Shown here: in pieces, positions 9,004-16,999 of the stretch | How the letters are laid out: every line of letters starts with the position of its first letter | Numbering within the stretch: position 1 is the stretch's first letter | Assembly: GCA_025062105.1 (NCBI GenBank) | Contig: JANXAQ010000061.1 | Location: 1 to 64,000, forward strand | Length of the DNA: 64,000 nt | Reading direction: 5' to 3' | Origin: Thermoguttaceae bacterium | GTDB taxonomy: Bacteria > Planctomycetota > Planctomycetia > Pirellulales > Thermoguttaceae | Made by a program: the position numbers and the translations under genes | Notes under the pieces: model-generated | What the model was told of the DNA's origin: nothing | Databases searched by the model: none | Seen by the model: the letters and a program-made list of their open reading frames with translations, nothing else

Positions 9004-9912
9004 ATGGTGCGAGCGTTTCGGGATCTGCTGCGTGAGAAGGATTTTATTATTACGGCAGAAATCGGTCCCCCTAAGGGAACCGATGTAGGCCGACTGATTC
9101 GTCATATCGAACTTCTGCGGGACCTAGTGGATGGTCTGAATGTTACGGATAATCAAAGTTCGGTGATGCGGGTTAGTTCTTTGGCTGTCTGTCGGCTCAT
9201 CCTCGAACATGGCGGTGAACCCATCCTGCAACTAACCTGCCGAGATCGGAATCGGTTGGCCCTGCAATCGGAGTTGCTGTCGGCCTGGGTACTGGGGGTG
9301 CGGAATGTCCTGTGCCTGACGGGCGATTATGTCAGCGTAGGCGACCATCCGGAAGCCAAGCCGGTCTTCGACCTAGATAGCGTCCAGTTGCTTCAGACGG
9401 TGCAGTGTTTAAACCAGGGAAGGGACCTGGCGGGTAACATGCTGCAGGGAGCTACCGATTTTCTAGCCGGGGCGGTTGTTACCCCAGAAGCCGATCCCCT
9501 GGAACCTCAACTCATCAAGTTCGCCAAAAAACTGCGAGCAGGCGCTCGGTTTTTCCAGACCCAAGCCGTGTATGATTTGGATCGGTTCCGGCAATTTATG
9601 GAGCGGGCTCACCAAGTCTTAGCCCAGACAAACACAGGGCCGGTCAGGATTCTGGCAGGCATCGTGCTTTTGACGTCGGCCAAGATGGCTAGATATATGA
9701 ATGAACATGTCCCTGGGGTACAGGTACCCGAGCATCTGATTCAGCAGCTGGCCGCGGCCGAAAAAAGCAAGGCGCTTGAGGTAGGCATCGAGATTGCTGG
9801 TCGGCTGATCCGGCAGATTTACCAACAGCGGCTCTGCGACGGGGTGCACATCATGGCCATTGGACGGGAGGAACGAGTACCGGATATTTTGGCCGCTGCC
9901 GGGATTTTATAA
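9004..9912 (+). CDS. metF: Methylenetetrahydrofolate reductase (MetF)
   Basis: 302 residues from the ATG at 9004, which has AAGGAAGG at ideal spacing; an in-frame ATG at 8956 has no usable site and would add 16 residues. The TIM-barrel MetF features are present: FIITAEIGPPKGTD near the start, then GLNVTDNQ, LQLTCRDRNR, NVLCLTGDY and a late GARFFQTQAVYD. The FAD enzyme reduces 5,10-methylene-THF to 5-methyl-THF for methionine or C1 metabolism. Together with metV and mvhD it suggests the MetFV type, which takes electrons through iron-sulfur proteins rather than directly from NADH. A PR-C element begins 2 bp after the stop codon. Confidence 0.94.
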   Translation: MVRAFRDLLREKDFIITAEIGPPKGTDVGRLIRHIELLRDLVDGLNVTDNQSSVMRVSSLAVCRLILEHGGEPILQLTCRDRNRLALQSELLSAWVLGVRNVLCLTGDYVSVGDHPEAKPVFDLDSVQLLQTVQCLNQGRDLAGNMLQGATDFLAGAVVTPEADPLEPQLIKFAKKLRAGARFFQTQAVYDLDRFRQFMERAHQVLAQTNTGPVRILAGIVLLTSAKMARYMNEHVPGVQVPEHLIQQLAAAEKSKALEVGIEIAGRLIRQIYQQRLCDGVHIMAIGREERVPDILAAAGIL

Positions 9913-9914
9913 TA

Positions 9915-10093
9915 GGAATCTTAGCAGAATACGGAACATATAATAAACTATATGAATATTTACTTCTGTAGGCTTTAGCCATCCCCCAAACATCTACTAT
10001 ATGTAGGGTGCGAGCAACTCAATATAGTGGGGCACCAGCAAAGAAGACCCAATGGTATCAAACTATCTCCCTTGAATTATATACAAAGGTTCC
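9915..10093 (+). mobile_element. PR-C element abutting the metF stop codon
   Basis: Starts GGAATCTTAGCAGAAT and ends ACAAAGGTTCC, a diverged inverted pair. The interior word CTACTATATGTAGGGTG matches the PR-C core. No clear duplication. It starts 2 bp beyond the metF stop. Confidence 0.7.
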
Positions 10094-10177
10094 AACACTT
10101 GGTTTTGAAAAGACTTCCAACCATTCAACAATTCGGCTGCCGCCCCCAAACCTGTCCAAAACACTAAAAGCTTCTGA

Positions 10178-10324
10178 CTTCGACTTTTACCATTTTGGGC
10201 CTCTTGCCGAAAGGGGAAAGATCTAACTCCATAATCATTGAACCTAGGAAGTCGGATGGACAAAAGGGAGTTTCATCGTAATGATCAAAGGCAAAGCAAG
10301 TTAGAAAAATGGCAAAAGTCGAGC
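10178..10324 (+). mobile_element. PR-A element
   Basis: Starts CTTCGACTTTTACC and ends GGCAAAAGTCGAGC. Flanks TGA and TTA agree to TNA but are no longer identical. Confidence 0.78.
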
Positions 10325-10360
10325 TTACAAACAAATGAATTTGCCTCCCTGTTAATGTCT

Positions 10361-10643
10361 CGCTGTTATCCACAAGTTAGAGTTCAGAGGCTCGGACATC
10401 CCTTTAGGAAAATACCGAAAGTTTGTGGAAGGAAATTGAATAGATAAAACAGACAATATAGGTAAAAATAGTTTCTGAAACCAAACACTTCCTGATCTTC
10501 CGAATGATCTTTCTTAATGGTGTCTTTTCTCTAAAGTAACGGTTGGCTTCTTTTGAGAAGTTTGTTATACCCCTAGGTGGGGCAATCGCTTTGGCCCATT
10601 GGGATGGGAAATCCATTCCGAAAGATGTCTATAACAGCCAGCC
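10361..10643 (+). mobile_element. PR-F element, 283 bp
   Basis: Starts CGCTGTTATCCACA and ends TGTCTATAACAGCCAGCCG. TTAATGT occurs immediately on both sides (10352-10358 and 10644-10650). The interior aligns with the copies at 52078 and 62400. TTATCCACA at 10366-10374 is part of the terminal repeat and not evidence of an origin. Confidence 0.78.
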
Positions 10644-10799
10644 GTTAATGTGCAGAAGGATGGCTCCGCCGATCCCTCAGGACTTTCATTGTGTTAGAGG
10701 TTCTTACGTCCTCCAGCCCGGTAGAACCGGGTTGTTTAGGGATTTTCTTAGCCTGGGCTTTTGCGATTTTCTAAGGAGGACATCTTTTAGATTAGATGT

Positions 10800-10909
10800 G
10801 ACTCTATTGAAAGGTTGTCAGCAGTCTGGGAGATTTTGCCCATACTGGTCGGTTTTGCTTCAGTTTTGGTGGGTTTAGGGCTCCGACCGGAAAAGGTTTC
10901 AACAGAGCC
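10800..10909 (+). mobile_element. PR-D element
   Basis: Starts GACTCTATTGAAAGG and ends GGTTTCAACAGAGCC. ATTAGATGT lies at the left. The right-hand duplicate appears as ATTAGATTT at 11062-11070, displaced because a PR-A (10914-11061) was later inserted within it. Confidence 0.78.
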
Positions 10910-10913
10910 ATTC

Positions 10914-11061
10914 GCTCGACTTTTACCATTTCCCTAACTCCCTTTGTTTCCAGTAGTTACAACAAGACGTCCTTTTGTTCACATAATGTCCTAAGTCCAA
11001 CAGTTACAAGGAGTTAGAGTTTTCCCCTTCCGGGAAAAGGCCTAACATGGCAAAAGTCGAG
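10914..11061 (-). mobile_element. PR-A element inserted beside PR-D
   Basis: Starts GCTCGACTTTTACC and ends GGCAAAAGTCGAG. Flanks are TTC and TTA. It splits the right target duplication of the preceding PR-D. Confidence 0.78.
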
Positions 11062-11539
11062 ATTAGATTTTCCAAAGAATCTGCCAACTGAATTTTCGAA
11101 ATAAAAAGCTACAGAAAATGCCAAGAAAACGAGCTTGGAGAATGCCATTTAATTGGTTATGCAAACCTTAAATACAGGGGCAGAAGGCATAAGGGGAAAG
11201 GGGGTTGCAAAAATAGGTAGTATAGATAAAATAGATAAAATATTCTCTAAGACTTCTAGAAAAAACCTGCCCTCTGGAGTTGTAGGTTTGTAAGCGCGTA
11301 AGTATATTTTAGAAATTTCTAAGAGCCAGGCTACAAGTTCAAAAGGACTTCACAGACTTCACAGAAGATTGACCCGACCGAGCAAGCCCTCTACCGGGGC
11401 CTGGTTCAGGATATGCCCAAAATGGTAGGCTTTAGCTGGCCCGCAGCGCCCGGAGAACGGCTAGGAGCTGCCATGGTATTTTCCCCGGTACCTAACCCCT
11501 CCCAGGCTTGTAAGTCTTTAAGATAGCAAACAGATTACG
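11062..11539. other. Gap upstream of the FabZ-like gene
   Basis: AT-rich sequence with no repeat family member or reading frame that I can support. The promoter of the fatty-acid cluster should be here, but no clear -35/-10 pair stands out. Confidence 0.4.
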
Positions 11540-12049
11540 ATGCATTTTTCCTTAGTAGATCGAATCCTAGAGTTGGAATTGGGTCGGCGGATTGTGGCCG
11601 TAAAAAATCTCTCCTTGGCCGAGGAATATCTGGCCGACCATTTCCCCCAATTTCCGGTGATGCCCGGCGTGCTGATGCTGGAAGCGATGGTGCAGGCTGG
11701 GGCTTGGTTGGTTCGAGCTACCGAGGATTTCCAACACAGCATGGTTATCCTGCGTCAAGCTAACAACATTAAATACGGACGTTTCGTCGAACCTGGCCAG
11801 AGCCTGCAGATCGAGGCGGAAATCCTCGGCCAAACCGAGGAGGAAACCCGGTTGAAGGCGCAGGGAACGGTCGATGGGCAGTTTGCGGTGGGGGGTCGGC
11901 TTGTCTTGGTTCGGTATAATCTGGCCGACAGCCAACCCCACCGAAAATATGCTGACGATTGGGTCCGGAAAGAACTACGAAAAAAGTTCTACCTTTTGTA
12001 TCCCCCGGCACAGTTTCAAGACAGCGTCGGCCTCCAATCAGGGCCTTAA
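11540..12049 (+). CDS. FabZ-like 3-hydroxyacyl-ACP dehydratase (hot-dog fold)
   Basis: 169 residues, cytoplasmic. The active-site pattern of FabA/FabZ is intact: His34 in DHFPQFPVMPGV and Glu48 in LMLEAMVQAG. The enzyme would dehydrate 3-hydroxyacyl-ACP to enoyl-ACP. It is somewhat longer than classic FabZ (about 150), with a 20-30 residue tail. It heads a cluster with FabG, ACP, a second FabZ-like protein and FabF, so fatty-acid or specialised lipid synthesis is the likely job. The ribosome binding site is weak. The second copy at 15952 has His and Glu at exactly the same residue numbers, so the two are ancient duplicates. Confidence 0.88.
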   Translation: MHFSLVDRILELELGRRIVAVKNLSLAEEYLADHFPQFPVMPGVLMLEAMVQAGAWLVRATEDFQHSMVILRQANNIKYGRFVEPGQSLQIEAEILGQTEEETRLKAQGTVDGQFAVGGRLVLVRYNLADSQPHRKYADDWVRKELRKKFYLLYPPAQFQDSVGLQSGP

Positions 12050-12391
12050 CAACCGGGGCCATAAACAATGGGGTACAATGGCTTTCGGAGTGCCAAGCCA
12101 GATCTTTGATCGACCCACTTTCGGACGCTGCCTAGAGGTTTCAGGAAACCGGAAGGGATTGGCAAAGGGAAGCCCTTGTAACTTTGGAACTACTTAGCCG
12201 AAGGGGATACCGATTTGGAGAAGATGAGGAAAACAGGGAAATTGGAAAATTTCTTAGTTTTCCAGATTCTCAGTTTTCCATACATTGCCCATTTTCTCCA
12301 AATGGCAGGTTTCGATCCTGTTACTTTACCCGGCGGAAGTGTTATCACTGTGTTCATAGGGAACTGCCTACACTAAGCAGAGGGTGAGCGG
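12050..12391. other. Spacer between FabZ-like gene and fabG
   Basis: 342 bp with no repeat of the named families and no credible gene. A weak GAGGGTGAG site precedes the fabG start. Confidence 0.45.
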
Positions 12392-13132
12392 ATGAATTTT
12401 CAGGGAAAAACAGCCATTGTTACTGGAGCGGCGCGTGGGATCGGCTTGGCGATTGCCCGTCGGTTGTCCCAGGGCGGGGCAACCGTGGTGATGGTCGATT
12501 TGCTAGAACAGGCTTTGCAAGAGGCTGCTAGCAGCTTGGGCGGGGCCCCGGGCGGTGTTTATCCGTTCGTACTCAACGTTACTGATGAAAAAGCTGTCGA
12601 AAAACTTTTTGACGACGTACTGGCTAAAACAGGCCGGGTCGATATCTTGGTTAACAATGCGGGAATCACCCGGGACGGCTTGCTGGTGGCCATGAGCACG
12701 GAGGATTGGGATGCCGTGCTGAATGTCAATCTCAAAGGGACTTTCCTGATGACCAAATATGCCTGCCGGGTCATGATGCGACAACGGAGCGGCCGGATCG
12801 TTAACATTGCCAGTGTGTCCGGCCTGATGGGTAATCCCGGACAAGCCAACTATTCAGCCTCCAAAGCCGGCGTGGTGGGCTTTACCAAAACGGTAGCCCG
12901 GGAAATGGCAAGCCGAAATATCTGTTGTAATGCCGTGGCCCCCGGTTTTATTGATACCGAAATGACTCGGGTCCTACCCGACAAAGCCAAAGAACGGGCT
13001 CTGTCCTTGATCCCCTTGGGCCGAATGGGTACGGTCGAAGATGTTGCCGCAGCAGTATGCTTCCTGGCCAGCGATGAAGCCGGCTACATTACCGGCCAAG
13101 TACTAGCTGTTGACGGAGGCATGGCCATGTAA
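12392..13132 (+). CDS. fabG: 3-oxoacyl-ACP reductase FabG
   Basis: 246 residues, the usual length. Classical short-chain dehydrogenase: TGAARGIG at 11-18 for NADP(H), NNAG at 88-91, and the catalytic set Asn114, Ser143 (or 141), Tyr154 and Lys158 in YSASK. C-terminal GQVLAVDGGMAM is typical FabG. It reduces 3-oxoacyl-ACP to 3-hydroxyacyl-ACP. GAGGGTGAG lies 5 bp before the ATG. Neighbouring dehydratases, ACP and FabF support FabG over a general dehydrogenase. Confidence 0.95.
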   Translation: MNFQGKTAIVTGAARGIGLAIARRLSQGGATVVMVDLLEQALQEAASSLGGAPGGVYPFVLNVTDEKAVEKLFDDVLAKTGRVDILVNNAGITRDGLLVAMSTEDWDAVLNVNLKGTFLMTKYACRVMMRQRSGRIVNIASVSGLMGNPGQANYSASKAGVVGFTKTVAREMASRNICCNAVAPGFIDTEMTRVLPDKAKERALSLIPLGRMGTVEDVAAAVCFLASDEAGYITGQVLAVDGGMAM

Positions 13133-13273
13133 TACTCCCCCTGGACTACCGTTTCCGAAGAACCGTAAACTAACTTTTTACCGTTTTAGGGTAGTTCTTT
13201 TATTTCGACCTGTGCCCCATTTCTAAGGTGGAGCACTCTTTAGATGTTCTAACCCCTGAAAATATGGAACTTA

Positions 13274-13432
13274 GAGGCTGTCCGAAACAGCATTTTCTAT
13301 GAAGAAAGGAGGTTTACTTCCTCAATTGCCTAGAATCCCCAAAATCCCTGTTTTTAAGGAGTCTGGAGGATAGGAGCCGGTCGGCCAAAACCCCTTGGAA
13401 ACTAGCCAAATTCCCATTTTAGGACCAGCCTC
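13274..13432 (-). mobile_element. PR-B element with TTA target duplication
   Basis: Starts GAGGCTGTCCGAAAC and ends GGACCAGCCTC. TTA flanks it at 13271-13273 and 13433-13435. Lies between fabG and the ACP gene. Confidence 0.86.
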
Positions 13433-13469
13433 TTAGGGAATTTACGGAACAAAGCCCCTTAAAATCTCA

Positions 13470-13632
13470 AGTTCCTGAAATATAAAAAGTTACAAAAATG
13501 GCAAAATCGAGTTTTAGTTCCCAAATGTTTGGCTTTGAGGAGCCTTTCTTCGGAAATTTTCCGAACCCTAATGTTTTCAAAGGGGTAAAACATCCAACAG
13601 ACTGCTCCACCCAGGAAATTGGTAAAAGTCAA
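13470..13632. repeat. Decayed PR-A-like sequence
   Basis: AATGGCAAAATCGAG near 13496 and GGTAAAAGTC near 13621 resemble PR-A ends in the same direction. This suggests remnants of two overlapping copies. Boundaries uncertain. Confidence 0.4.
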
Positions 13633-13634
13633 GG

Positions 13635-13828
13635 GGAACCTTGGCATCCTTCGAGGGAGATATCTGGATACGATTTTGGTTCCCTCCGCCTCCGACCCAA
13701 TCTATTGGGTTACTAGTACTCCTAGCACCTTCCCTACATAGAGTAGGTGTTCGGGTGAGAACAGCTAAAGCCTACCGAATCAGAAATCCATGAAGTTCAC
13801 TATATGTTCAGCATGATGCAGAGGTTCC
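13635..13828 (-). mobile_element. PR-C element upstream of the ACP gene
   Basis: Starts GGAACCTTGGCATCC and ends GATGCAGAGGTTCC. The core words (GATATCTGGATACGATTTTGG, TAGAGTAGGTGTTCGG) are recognisable PR-C. It lies about 270 bp before the ACP start. Confidence 0.72.
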
Positions 13829-14100
13829 ATGGGTAAATCCAGCGCTAGGGGGGGCAGATAGATCCCAATGGTGTCGAGAAGGAGGACCAATATTGTCGAG
13901 AGAGAGGTCTGAAAAACAAAAAAACACTTCAGGCGAATGGAGAACTCGGCTTTGTCTTCCTTGCAAGTGTGGGAATGACACTTATGGCACTGTCCTGGGA
14001 AAAGTTTTTTATCATCTGGCTGAAATGTTATGTGAATCCGAAAGATGTTGATAAGGCCACATAAACCTTCTACAGTAATTTTCACGTTGGGAGGTCATCC

Positions 14101-14490
14101 ATGCCGACGAGAGAAGAAATCTATCAAAAGGTGCAAGCAGCCTTGGTGGATGCTTTAGGCGTAGATGAAGAGGAGGTTACTCCAGAGGCGACTTTGGTGG
14201 GCGATCTGGGCGCCGAATCGATCGATTTTCTAGATATTGTCTTCCGACTGGAGAAAGCCTTTGACATTAAAATTCCCCAAAACGAGTTGGTGCCCCAAGA
14301 CATCCTGACCAACGCTCAATATGTCAAAGATGGGCGTCTAACCCCGGAAGGCTTGTCTGCCCTCCAACAGCGAATCCCGTTTGTTGATCTGAGTAAATTT
14401 GCCGAAAACCCAGTGGTCCAGGATTTCCCGAATGTAATGACCGTGGGCGATATCTGCCGGTATGTGCAAATGAAACTGGGTGTAGATTAA
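14101..14490 (+). CDS. Acyl carrier protein, extended form
   Basis: 129 residues. The phosphopantetheine attachment site is Ser40 in GDLGAESIDFLDIVFRLEKAF, preceded by the usual acidic first helix. Normal ACPs have about 78 residues; this one has an insertion of roughly 45 residues (about 65-110) between helices II and III, ending with a helix that reads like a normal ACP C-terminus (MTVGDICRYVQMKLGV). Such extended carriers would dock with dedicated partners. It sits between fabG and the second FabZ-like gene. GGGAGGT precedes the ATG at good spacing. Confidence 0.92.
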   Translation: MPTREEIYQKVQAALVDALGVDEEEVTPEATLVGDLGAESIDFLDIVFRLEKAFDIKIPQNELVPQDILTNAQYVKDGRLTPEGLSALQQRIPFVDLSKFAENPVVQDFPNVMTVGDICRYVQMKLGVD

Positions 14491-14599
14491 GGCGCAAGGA
14501 GAGTGGGTCCTTTTGGACTAACCTTTCCACCGCACGGCAAAACACTGTCCACCCTATTCAAGTTGCCGCTCAAACTTACAAGAAATTTCCAGAAACTTA

Positions 14600-14749
14600 G
14601 CCCTGTCCTGAAAAGCGCTTTCCATATGAAAGAAGGTTTTTCCTCTAGATTCCCCTAAAATTTTCAAAATCCCTATTTTTAAAAGGGAAGAGGCCGGTCA
14701 GCCATAGCCTACGGGAAACCCCCAAGATCCCAATTTTCAGGACAGCTTC
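14600..14749 (-). mobile_element. PR-B element, diverged
   Basis: Starts GCCCTGTCCTGAAAA and ends GGACAGCTTC. Flanks are TTA (14597-14599) and TTG (14750-14752). First of a PR-B/PR-A/PR-B cluster. Confidence 0.75.
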
Positions 14750-14752
14750 TTG

Positions 14753-14892
14753 GCTTGACTTTTGCCATTTGGTTTGACTCCACCAGTTACGGTGAATCAT
14801 ACTTTTGTTTACATAATTTCCTAACTCCCCTCATTCCACGGAGTTAGAATTTTCCTCCTTCAGCAGGAGTCGAAAAATGGCAAAAGTTGAGC
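14753..14892 (-). mobile_element. PR-A element
   Basis: Starts GCTTGACTTTTGCC and ends GGCAAAAGTTGAGC. Flanks TTG and TTA differ by one base. Confidence 0.78.
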
Positions 14893-14905
14893 TTAGAGCT
14901 TCTAA

Positions 14906-15063
14906 GAGGCTGTCCGAAAAAGCATTTTCCAGGAAGAAAGGAGGTTTCCTTCCTCAATTGCCCAGAATCCCCAAAATCCCTGTTTTTAAGGAGTCGGAAG
15001 GCTACAAGCCGGTCGGCCAAAACCCATGGGAAACTAGCCAAATCCCCATTTTAGGACAGCCTC
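14906..15063 (-). mobile_element. PR-B element with TAA target duplication
   Basis: Starts GAGGCTGTCCGAAAA and ends TTTTAGGACAGCCTC. TAA flanks it at 14903-14905 and 15064-15066. Contains CCCATGGG in the conserved core. Confidence 0.88.
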
Positions 15064-15167
15064 TAAGAAAACGAGTCTGCCTTCCCTTTTATGAACGGGA
15101 AGAAGCCCGATGCTCTGTGAGGGGGTTCATTTTGTTAGAGGCTCTTATTACTCAAGGGGTCGGCTGA

Positions 15168-15334
15168 ACTCGACTTTTGCCAATTTTGGTCTTTTGCCCA
15201 AATGGGAAATTTGCCCCAATGGGAAAATTTTAACTTCTTGGAATTATTTGGACTTGGGAAATTGTGTGCCCAAAAAGAGGATGTTCGTAACCGCCATGCA
15301 CACAACAAGTTAGGAAAAATGGCAAAAGTCGAGC
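15168..15334 (+). mobile_element. PR-A element
   Basis: Starts ACTCGACTTTTGCC and ends GGCAAAAGTCGAGC. Flanks are TGA and GGA. Slightly longer than other copies because of a duplicated AATGGGAAA-type segment near 15200-15227. Confidence 0.8.
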
Positions 15335-15475
15335 GGAATCAGCATTTTTATGAGGAAAGGAGGGTTTCCTTCTCCATGGCGGAGAATGTCCCATCGCCAT
15401 AGAGGATTTCGAGGAAGGGAGCGGGGCAGCCAAAACCTTTTGGAAACCGGCGGGCGCTCAGAGGCAGTCCTGAAA
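15335..15475. repeat. Decayed PR-B sequences
   Basis: AGCATTTTTATGAGG near 15340, CCAAAACC...GGAAACC near 15430 and GAGGCAGTCCTGAAAT at 15461 follow the PR-B consensus. At least one broken copy, perhaps two. Confidence 0.5.
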
Positions 15476-15595
15476 TAGAATTTTGGCGTTTTTCTAAGGT
15501 GTTTTCGGACTGCCAGCGGCCCTGGCAAAGTTCGGTAAACTAGGGTGTTTAAGCATTTCGGAAACTCCACCCAGAGTTCTGCTGACAAATTGAAA

Positions 15596-15781
15596 AGGTG
15601 CCTTTACACAAAGGAGATATTTTTATACCATTTCAGCTTTCAGCCCCTCTGATTCCATATCCAGGGCTGGTAGAATGGCTAGCACCCAATAGATAGTAGG
15701 TCTTTGGGTAGGAGAACCTAGCGGCTATAGAAATCAAAAGTTCCTGCAGTTCACTATATGTTCAGGATTTTGCAGAGGTTT
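15596..15781 (-). mobile_element. PR-C element upstream of the second FabZ-like gene
   Basis: Core words GATATTTTTATACCATTT, GCTAGCACCCAATAGATAG and GTTCACTATATGTTCAGGA are intact; the left end is decayed and the right ends TTTGCAGAGGTTT. It ends about 170 bp before the next gene. Confidence 0.75.
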
Positions 15782-15951
15782 TAAACCCAAGTTTGCAGAG
15801 ACAGTCCGTGTCAGGGCAACCTCTTCCTGCGGTGGAAACGATACTACCAGGCAGTTCCACTGAAGTTTGGAATCCACTTGTGCGGCCATATGAGAGTCGG
15901 CCTTTGCCGGAACAGTTTCTGGGCTGATTATCCTTTCATTAAGGTCAAAAG

Positions 15952-16482
15952 ATGCGTTGGTTTTGGATCGATCGGTTTGTAGAGTTTGAGTGTGGACGTT
16001 TAGCCAAGGCAATTAAAAACATCTCCTTGGCCGAGGAGTATTTGCAGGACCATTTTCCTGGGTATCCGGTGATGCCGGCCACCCTGATCATCGAAGGCGC
16101 AGCGCAGACCGGTGGACTTTTGGTGGCCCAATGTTCTGATTTTCGGGAGAAAGTGGTCTTGGCCAAGGTCAGTTCCGCCCGATTTTACGCTGAGGCGGTC
16201 CCCGGCGACACGCTCACCTATACCGCTACGATTGAAGCCCTACAAAAAGACGGAGCTTCCGTGCAAGTGCTCGTCCACCGAGGGGAGGAGCTTTTGGCCC
16301 AACTGGAACTAATGTTTGCCCACCTGGACGGCGAGTTTGCAAATAAAATTTTGTTCAGACCAAAAACGTTACTCTTTTGGCTTCGTGCTTTGGGCACATT
16401 CCAGGTTGGTCGGCTGCCGGATGGCAACCCCTTGCCAGAGCCGGACTGGATGCGTCAGGCCGAAGCCACTGAAGCCGATTAA
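15952..16482 (+). CDS. Second FabZ-like 3-hydroxyacyl-ACP dehydratase
   Basis: 176 residues. Same hot-dog architecture as the protein at 11540: His34 in DHFPGYPVMPAT and Glu48 in LIIEGAAQTGG, with shared KNISLAEEYL before the His. MPAT replaces MPGV. The C-terminal ~35 residues differ entirely between the two proteins. A pair of such dehydratases may act as a heterodimer or on different chain lengths; that is inference. AAGGT lies 6 bp before the ATG. It stands between the ACP and FabF genes but is separated from each by more than 1 kb of repeats. Confidence 0.86.
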   Translation: MRWFWIDRFVEFECGRLAKAIKNISLAEEYLQDHFPGYPVMPATLIIEGAAQTGGLLVAQCSDFREKVVLAKVSSARFYAEAVPGDTLTYTATIEALQKDGASVQVLVHRGEELLAQLELMFAHLDGEFANKILFRPKTLLFWLRALGTFQVGRLPDGNPLPEPDWMRQAEATEAD

Positions 16483-16639
16483 ACACCAGTCGCCAGGGGG
16501 GATTTTGTGCCCAAAACCATACTTCAGCTGAATAGAGAAGTCCTATTTTTGCCCTCTCCCCTCATGCAAGATTCTGCATCAGCTACCAACGTCAGTCGCC
16601 GGAGGATTAGCCAAAATTCCTATATGGCCCAATTACTAA

Positions 16640-16789
16640 GCTCGACTTTTGCCATTTTTGGCTTCCTCCTGGAAGAGGAATGCTCGAACTGCTTATGAAT
16701 ATTGGAGTTAGGAAATTGTATGGACAAAGGACCCCTTACCCCTAACTCCTTGAAACACAAGGAGTTAGGAAAAATGCTAAAAGTCGAGC
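16640..16789 (+). mobile_element. PR-A element with TAA target duplication
   Basis: Starts GCTCGACTTTTGCCATTTT and ends AATGCTAAAAGTCGAGC. TAA flanks it at 16637-16639 and 16790-16792. Confidence 0.9.
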
Positions 16790-16798
16790 TAAGAGCTT

Positions 16799-16876
16799 CT
16801 AACAAAAGAAACTCCTCGAAAGCGAAGGGGGCATTTGCCCACTCATAAAGAGGCAGAAAACCTCATTTTGTTAGAA
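16799..16876. repeat. PR-E element, target of a PR-D insertion
   Basis: TTCTAACAAAAG at the left and CATTTTGTTAGAA at the right are inverted. The PR-D at 16880 is inserted in its right terminus, duplicating TTAGAAACT. Confidence 0.65.
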
Positions 16877-16879
16877 ACT

Positions 16880-16990
16880 GGTTTTGTTGAAAGGTTGTCC
16901 GTAGTCTGGGGAGGTTTTGCCCATACTGGTCAGTTTTGCTTCGGTTTTGGCGGGATTAAGCCTTCGACCGGAAAGGGTTTCAACAGAGCC
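16880..16990 (+). mobile_element. PR-D element with exact 9-bp target duplication
   Basis: Starts GGTTTTGTTGAAAGG and ends GGTTTCAACAGAGCC, 111 bp. TTAGAAACT lies at 16871-16879 and again at 16991-16999. IS903-group transposons of the IS5 family have ends beginning GGCTTTGTTGAA and make 9-bp duplications; this is the same signature. Confidence 0.9.
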
Positions 16991-16999
16991 TTAGAAACT

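Noticed and set aside
10366-10374. Perfect DnaA box TTATCCACA, suggesting a replication origin
   Set aside because: It lies in the terminal repeat of a PR-F element; other copies read TTATACACA, there is no cluster of boxes, and no dnaA or dnaN gene is near.
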